DNA from: Gryganskiella cystojenkinii
Taxonomy: Eukaryota > Mortierellomycota > Mortierellomycetes > Mortierellales > Mortierellaceae
DNA length: 63,949 nucleotides
Direction of reading: 5' to 3'
Assembly: GCA_015852425.1 (NCBI GenBank)
Contig: JAAAIG010000023.1
Location: 45,775 to 109,723 of the forward strand
Numbering within the stretch: position 1 is the stretch's first letter; every line of letters starts with the position of its first letter. The translations under genes and the position numbers were made by a program. This document shows positions 58,504-63,949 of the stretch, in pieces. The notes under the pieces were generated by a model. That model was not told the origin of the DNA, did no database searches, and worked only from the letters and a program-made list of their open reading frames with translations.

Positions 58504-61500
58504 ATGGCACCTGTTGGTGGCAAAGAAAAGTCACTCTCGATCCATATCGATACCCCATATTTCGGACCGAATGGGTTACCACTCATCTATGGTTCAACCC
58601 CTGAGAAGGCTGGATCCTTCAAGGGCGTGGTTCGATTCGTGTCCAATTATGACTGCAAAGGACGGGACATTGTCATCTTGTACGAAGCCAAGGCCGAAGC
58701 CCAGTGGACAGGTAAGATTAAAAGACTCGACTACGTTATTTTTATTCTTTGTTCTTTGTTCCTGAGATTTTGTTTGTTAATGTTGTTCCCGAACCATCAC
58801 TTCCCGACCGACCCCTGTACTACCATCGCCCACACGCAACCCAATGCAACCCAACCACTCACCCAAATATTCGCTCTTCGTGCTTCTCCTTTCTCCTCTT
58901 CATCTTTTCCCACCTTGCCCACCCATCCCCCCTCCAACCTCCGACTTTGCCTTCCACCAAAAAAAAAACAGCTCTCGAGAACAAAAAAAACGTGAACCAC
59001 CACACCGAAGAGGTCTTTGCTCGACAACTCTGGTATTTTCCGTTGACCCATACGAAACGATCCGTGGTTGCTGCAGGGACTTATGAAAAAGAGTTTCAAG
59101 TCTCGTTCAACGACTTCCCCTCCACCTCTGACACCAATGGTAACGGAGCTGGAACCAAACTTGCACCCTTGCCTCGATCAACACTCTCTGCTGTGAGTTT
59201 ATTACCCTCGAGTAGTCTTGGGACTTATGCTCGCATCAAGTACACTATCAAGGCCGTCCTTCGGAGACCGTTCCCATGTGTCACAGATGTGGAAACCTCT
59301 CAAGAGATCTGGGTCCTGCACTCGAGTTTGTTGCGCCTTCCATCGTTTAGTCCTTTATCTTTGCCACATCAGCACGCACGACCATCAACCTTTTCATCAT
59401 CGGATCATTCGCAATTCCAAGCACTGAACGCCATCGACACGGTTGAGGATCATGCTGCTGCGATTGTCTCGGGTCGTCAGGAAAACAATGATCACACGGA
59501 GTCCCGGAAGCAGCAACAACAACAACAACAACAAGAGCTGCTGACGTCTGGCGATGACAACTCGGTGACTCTCCTCTCCCCTCACCCGTCAACACCACTT
59601 ACAAAGACGTCTAGTGGCTCGATCGACGGCGACAGTGATGAGTCTCAGCCGCCCTCTCGATCATTGTTGTCCATGGCAACGCCAAGCAAAGTTCTCAAAT
59701 CAGCTATGGCGTTTCTGCCCTCGATAGATCTCTCTCGAACCCGGCAGTTGCTTACCTCAACAACTACTTCCACTCCTTCTTCCTCACCCCCTCCTGCAAA
59801 AATCTCCAACGGCAACCCCTCTTCACCTCTCCATCCCCCTACCACATCCATCCCTTCTCCCTCGGCGAAAACCACAATGATCCCAGGTGAAACATACCAT
59901 TCGACTCTCCACTCTCCAAGACTTACAACCTCACCAACCATCGCTTCTGCCGCTATCCCGCAGGGTAATTCACCTTCGTCGCCTTCCTCTCCACGGTCTT
60001 GCAAAGATTCTGGGAGAACGTCAAGTGTCCAACCCCCGTACAACGCCCATCGAGATCATCATAACCTGAAACATCCGTATCAAGAGCAACAGGATGTCAT
60101 TGACTACACTGGCGTTTGGGAACCATTCCAGATCCCGTACACTTGTTCCATTCCTTCAGAGACAGTTCACCTCGGTCAGTTGTTCCCGCTCACGATCCAG
60201 TTTGGTCCTTTGCCTCGACGACCTTTTCCACCATTTGCACCTGCAGCCATAGGATCGACCTCGATCTTTCATACCGTTGTACCGCTTTCGAGGACAAGTA
60301 ATAGTCCAGATCCCCTGAGAGTTTTGAACCGAGGCAGGAGTGGATCAGGATCGAGTAGGACTCTTGGCAATGGAAGGATTCAAAAACGGGCGAGTCATGG
60401 TCGTGCTGCCACTTCGCACCAGGCGTCCAAATCGGTGTCGATTCAGAAACCTGACGTTCACGTCAATGGCATTGGATTGAATGGGAGTAAGGACGGCCAT
60501 GGCGGCAACAGTAGTAACGATGGCTCGGATGGCCTGGGAGAACTTCGATTCCTAGTCAAGAAGGGTATTCTAAAGGTCGTGGAACACACGATCCTGAGGG
60601 AGGTCACAGTCATGCCGACGGGACATATTGCCTCCATGCTACCGCCTTCGTCTTCGTCGGGTAGGACAGCCAGTCCCGGCCCCGGCATCCATCTCAACCA
60701 TCGCCGTTCGCGCTCCTCAATGGTCTATCAGGAGCAGCTCTACAGTGCCAGTCATCCAGCTCTCACCAACAACCCGTCTCTTCTTCCTCCCTCGCCTGCG
60801 TTGTCAACTCGTCAAGCATCGATCCTCGCCAACAACAACAACGACACCAGTAACAATCGACCACCGCCACCTCCGTTGACTCTCGGAGGGGAAAAGTCAA
60901 AATCGAAAAACTTTTTTTTCAAGCGACGCAGTTTGGATCAACCTTTATCTCCGACGGACATAATAAAGAGCGCGCCATTGCCATTATCACCGACCTTAAC
61001 CCACAACACAATCAACGGCAAGAACAAGGGTACTACAAAAGTTATTAGTACGATTGAGGCTAAATTCAAGACAGAGGCTACTGTGATATCACTGACACCG
61101 ACACTTCGTGAACGGGAATTGCGATACCAATATTGGGTCTCGCAAAGTGACAGTAACTTGGACGAGGATGACCTCAACAGCGATAACAAGAGTGATGATA
61201 ATGATGATCATCATTGTTGCGGAAGCAGTAGCAGTAACAGCAACAGTGAGTTGGATGAAGAGGACGAGTCTGATTTCATCTTGGAGGAGGACGAGGGAAT
61301 CTGGAGAACAACCGTCTGGGTTCAGCTACCGGATACACCCGAACTTTCGACCTGTACAGAGACAAAACATATCCAGCGAACGCATACTCTGCAATTGATC
61401 CTGCTTTGCGGCGTCCTCGGTCTTGCCACGACACCTCCAAACAGCGGAGCAAACGTCGTTGCTACTGCTGCTTCTGCTGGCCGCAGGCCACTCATCGCTT

Positions 61501-61784
61501 CCACCTCCTCTTCTACACCATCGACTTCTTCCCGGTTCACGAGTTCAACTATGCCCAGTGCCAACAAGGAATTTCGATTGGAGAGTAAGTATTAAAATGC
61601 CTTTTTATTTGCAGTTTTTTTTTTCTATTTGAACTGAAGATACAGGAGCCGTAGGATAGCGACGTTTATTGTGTAGTTTATACTTACCTTTTCTCTATAT
61701 TATAATTGGTATCCATGCTCTCTTTCATTAGTGGACCTTCATGTCACTGGACCTCGAGCACCGGAAGAGAGGAGACGACCTTGA
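58504..61784 (+). CDS. Arrestin-domain protein 3, long form
   Basis: Three exons, 58504-58711, 58972-61584 and 61732-61784, give 957 aa. Exon 1 has exactly the same length as in arrestin 1 (208 nt), and both introns are phase 1. The N-terminal arrestin half is intact (SLSIHIDTPYFGPNGLPLIYG, YDCKGRDIVILYEAKAEAQW, LGTYARIKYTIKAVLRRPFP). The C-terminal half appears much later (WEPFQIPYTCSIPSETVHLGQLFPLTI; WRTTVWVQLPDTPEL). About 240 disordered Ser/Pro/Gln residues separate the halves, and another long disordered block rich in Ser and Asp sits inside the C-terminal half. The layout suggests a regulated, heavily phosphorylated adaptor; this is inference. Confidence 0.83.
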
Positions 61785-62360
61785 TTAGACTATGATTATC
61801 AGATTCCCATCTGAGTCAATCGGGTGCATTTTTGTTATAACGAAGCAAAAGGAGTACGGACCCCGTCGAGAGGTCTATGGGCTCACGGTCATTGGCATTA
61901 TTTACAAAGAACATAAAAAGCAAGCATTTCCGTTCGATTGACAAAAAACTTTTCAGATTTATTATAATATTTTAATATCAAAGTGCAGAAGAGAGCCAGT
62001 TTGACTGCTGGTTCGAGCTCGAACGCTCCTCCTTCCATCATCTCATCATCGAACGTCACTCCAAAGTAGTCATTCACCCGGTTGTCGAGCGAGAATATCA
62101 TGGCATTGATCCTCCCAGAGGCCACGTCCATGACATTCAGTCACTCCAAAACGTGTGGCCAGACCGAAATCGAGGGCGCAATCCAAATTGCCCACGAAAA
62201 AAAGGCTCTAAAAAACTTTATCCGTGTGCTTGTGTTTTCTTTGCGGATGCGATTGCACTGCTTTGTTCTCCATTTTTTTTTGTTCCATCATTTTCCTTTC
62301 TGAATATCACCCCACTTTATATCCTCCAGCCTGCGTTGACGATCACTCTGTTCCCATACA
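61785..62360. other. Intergenic, arrestin 3/FAD monooxygenase
   Basis: 3' flank and promoter, with a T/C-rich leader before the next ATG; no gene is seen. Confidence 0.5.
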
Positions 62361-63949
62361 ATGACCTCATTTGGTAAAGACGAACCCGTCGTGATCATTG
62401 CAGGAGCAGGAATCGGTGGCCTTTTACTCGCCCAGCTTCTAGAGCGAGCGGGTATCTCCTATCATGTGTTTGAGCGAGCGCTGAAGGTCAAACCTCTTGG
62501 TAAGAAGAAAGAAAGAGAGAAAGAAAGAAAACAACGCCTTGTGCCAGGGTGAGATAGTCCAAAGACTTGAGTAGTGGTTTAATATTTCCTTGCCGTTAAA
62601 CGAGTACAGGTGCAGCTACGACGCTCCGCCCGACAGTCCTTCCCGTCTTTGAACAGCTGGGAATGATGGAAGAGCTCAAGAGTTTTTCGGTCGAATTGGA
62701 AACCGCACAAGTTCGTAACGAGAAGATGCATGTCATTGGGACCATTGGGATGAAAAGTCAGGCTGAGATGTAAGCACTTTATTGGTGAAGGAGAAAGAGT
62801 CTTGTCTCTATGCTCATACTTCCTTTACCAGCGACTTCGACTGATCTGAACATGCATGTTTCATGTTATTAGTACTGGGTACCAGAGTCTACTCTTCATT
62901 CGCCCCGATTTTTATAACTTGATGCTTTCTCGAGTACCATCGAACAAGATCAGCTTTGGAAAAAAGATCCTGAAAGTAGAAGAGGACGAGGAAACAGGAA
63001 AGGTCATTATCCGTTGCTCCGATAACTCTACGCACCAGGGGGACATCCTCGTTGGCGCCGACGGTGCATACAGTTCTGTAAAGCAAAATATGTATAGGCA
63101 AGCCAATGAAGATGGAGTCCTACCAAAATCGGATTCTGAAGCCCTCGTCGCAGGCTACACCACCATGGTCGGCGTCACTGTTCCTTTGGACCTCGAAAAG
63201 TATCCAGACCTCAAGGATGGCGAATGCCACAGTGAATTCGTTATTGGAGGCATTTCGCACAGCGTACGTTGGCGCTCATGCAATGCGAGGCAGGCCTGGG
63301 CTTGTAAATACTTTTATTTTTTTTGGAGTTCTGACTCTCTTTCTTTCTTTCTTTCTTATTGTTTTTTTTTTTTTTTTTTCTGCTCCAAGTGGGTGCTCAT
63401 GCAAGTTCCCGGTGCTCGCGTGGCATGGGCATGTAGTCGTCAACACCAAAACGCCGAAGATGCGAAGCGTGACATGTTTAAGAGCTCCGAGTGGGGCAGT
63501 GAGTCCCTAGGTCCCATGTTGAGCGAATTTCGTGAAAAGCCCTGTCCCTATGGAGGCATTTTGGGCGACCTATTCGATGCCACTCCTCAGGATACCATCT
63601 CCAAGGTTTATCTGGAGCACAAGATGTTTGAGACTTGGTTCTACAAACGATCCGTCCTCATTGGCGATGGTAAGTCGACAACTGCAAAAGAAAAAAAAAA
63701 GACCCTCTTGATTGGTTCGCTTGCTATCATTGTTATTGTTGTCGCATGCCAAGGGTCAACAGCAAAACAACTCATTTGTACCTTTTCTTCATTCTCGTTA
63801 GCGTGCCACAAGGTAAAGAATAGCCCGTTTCAATGCATAAAATCAAAAAATGAGCATCCCATTTTTCTCATTTCAAAACGAGCAGTTTTGCCTGAAAAGG
63901 GAATCTGGGTGAGTCTGTTCAAACCATCTCATTTTGCTCGTTTTGCTCG
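62361..63949 (+). CDS. FAD-dependent monooxygenase (partial)
   Basis: Exons 62361-62499, 62610-62769, 62873-63263, 63390-63669 and an 11-nt exon 63802-63812 are supported; the gene runs past the window. The N-terminus holds the dinucleotide fold (VVIIAGAGIGGLLLAQLLERAG...VFER), then the FAD DG motif in LVGADGAYSSVKQ and the GD motif LIGDACHK split across the last two exons. This is the class A aromatic hydroxylase (FAD_binding_3) pattern. Such enzymes use NAD(P)H and O2 to hydroxylate aromatic or other ring substrates. The substrate is unknown. After ACHK the usual next motif is not seen before the edge, where inverted-repeat sequence begins. Confidence 0.82.
63875..63944. repeat. Inverted repeat around AAAACGAGCA
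   Basis: AAAACGAGCA at 63875-63884 is repeated inverted as TGCTCGTTTT at 63935-63944, and ttttgctcg is tandemly doubled at the window end. It may be the edge of a repeat family inside the monooxygenase intron. Confidence 0.45.

Noticed and set aside
1..63949. CRISPR arrays, bacterial operons, intact transposons, rRNA or tRNA genes
   Set aside because: None found by reading both strands; gene structure is eukaryotic and repeats are simple or isolated.

Overview
The window is eukaryotic nuclear DNA from a fungus. The genes are intron-rich, with short GT-AG introns (mostly 50-250 bp), CT-rich leaders before many ATGs and compact intergenic regions. The gene content (PMT2-type O-mannosyltransferase, SFT2, BET5, DPB2, FMC1, HOT13, Q/N/S-rich regulators and several arrestin-like proteins) and the look of the acyl-CoA synthetase suggest an early-diverging fungus of the Mortierella type (Mucoromycota sensu lato). 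That placement is an inference. A 10-base N run at 21030-21039 marks an assembly gap.

Layout. 1-8 kb: partial PHO88/SND3 (-), C2H2 zinc-finger regulator (-), about 2.8 kb with no clear gene, a doubtful small secreted ORF, and a type II membrane glycosyltransferase (-). 8-16 kb: protein O-mannosyltransferase (+, 8 exons) and prolyl oligopeptidase (+, 5 exons). 16-18 kb: one unrecognised or decayed minus-strand gene. 18-25 kb: long-chain acyl-CoA synthetase ending in the PTS1-like AKL (-, 7 exons), FMC1-like LYR protein (+), HOT13-like CHY zinc finger (-), SFT2 (+). 25-33 kb: DNA polymerase epsilon subunit B (-), alpha carbonic anhydrase with a large acidic insert (+), DUF1647-like membrane protein (-), CENP-W-like histone fold (+). 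33-41 kb: arrestin 1 (+), secreted 148-aa protein with dibasic sites (-), 983-aa disordered protein (-), Rpp25/Alba-like protein (+). 41-53 kb: a seven-exon gene whose C-terminus resembles the AF4/FMR2 homology domain (-), divergent from a Q-rich protein with an integrase-type H2C2 zinc domain (+). 53-64 kb: BET5 (+), arrestin 2 (+), arrestin 3 (+), and an FAD monooxygenase cut by the window edge (+).

Most genes are unrelated housekeeping neighbours; no biosynthetic cluster or mobile-element cassette is evident. Three themes recur. The first is the secretory pathway (PHO88/SND3, PMT2, two glycosyltransferase-like proteins, SFT2, BET5). The second is nuclear regulation and chromosome function (C2H2 factor, DPB2, CENP-W, Rpp25, AFF-like protein, H2C2/Q-rich protein). 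The third is three dispersed arrestin-domain genes that share intron phases. The items most worth a second look are the AFF-like gene, the H2C2/Q-rich protein, the acidic-insert carbonic anhydrase and the arrestin expansion. All exon joins were made by eye from splice motifs and reading phase and have no transcript support.
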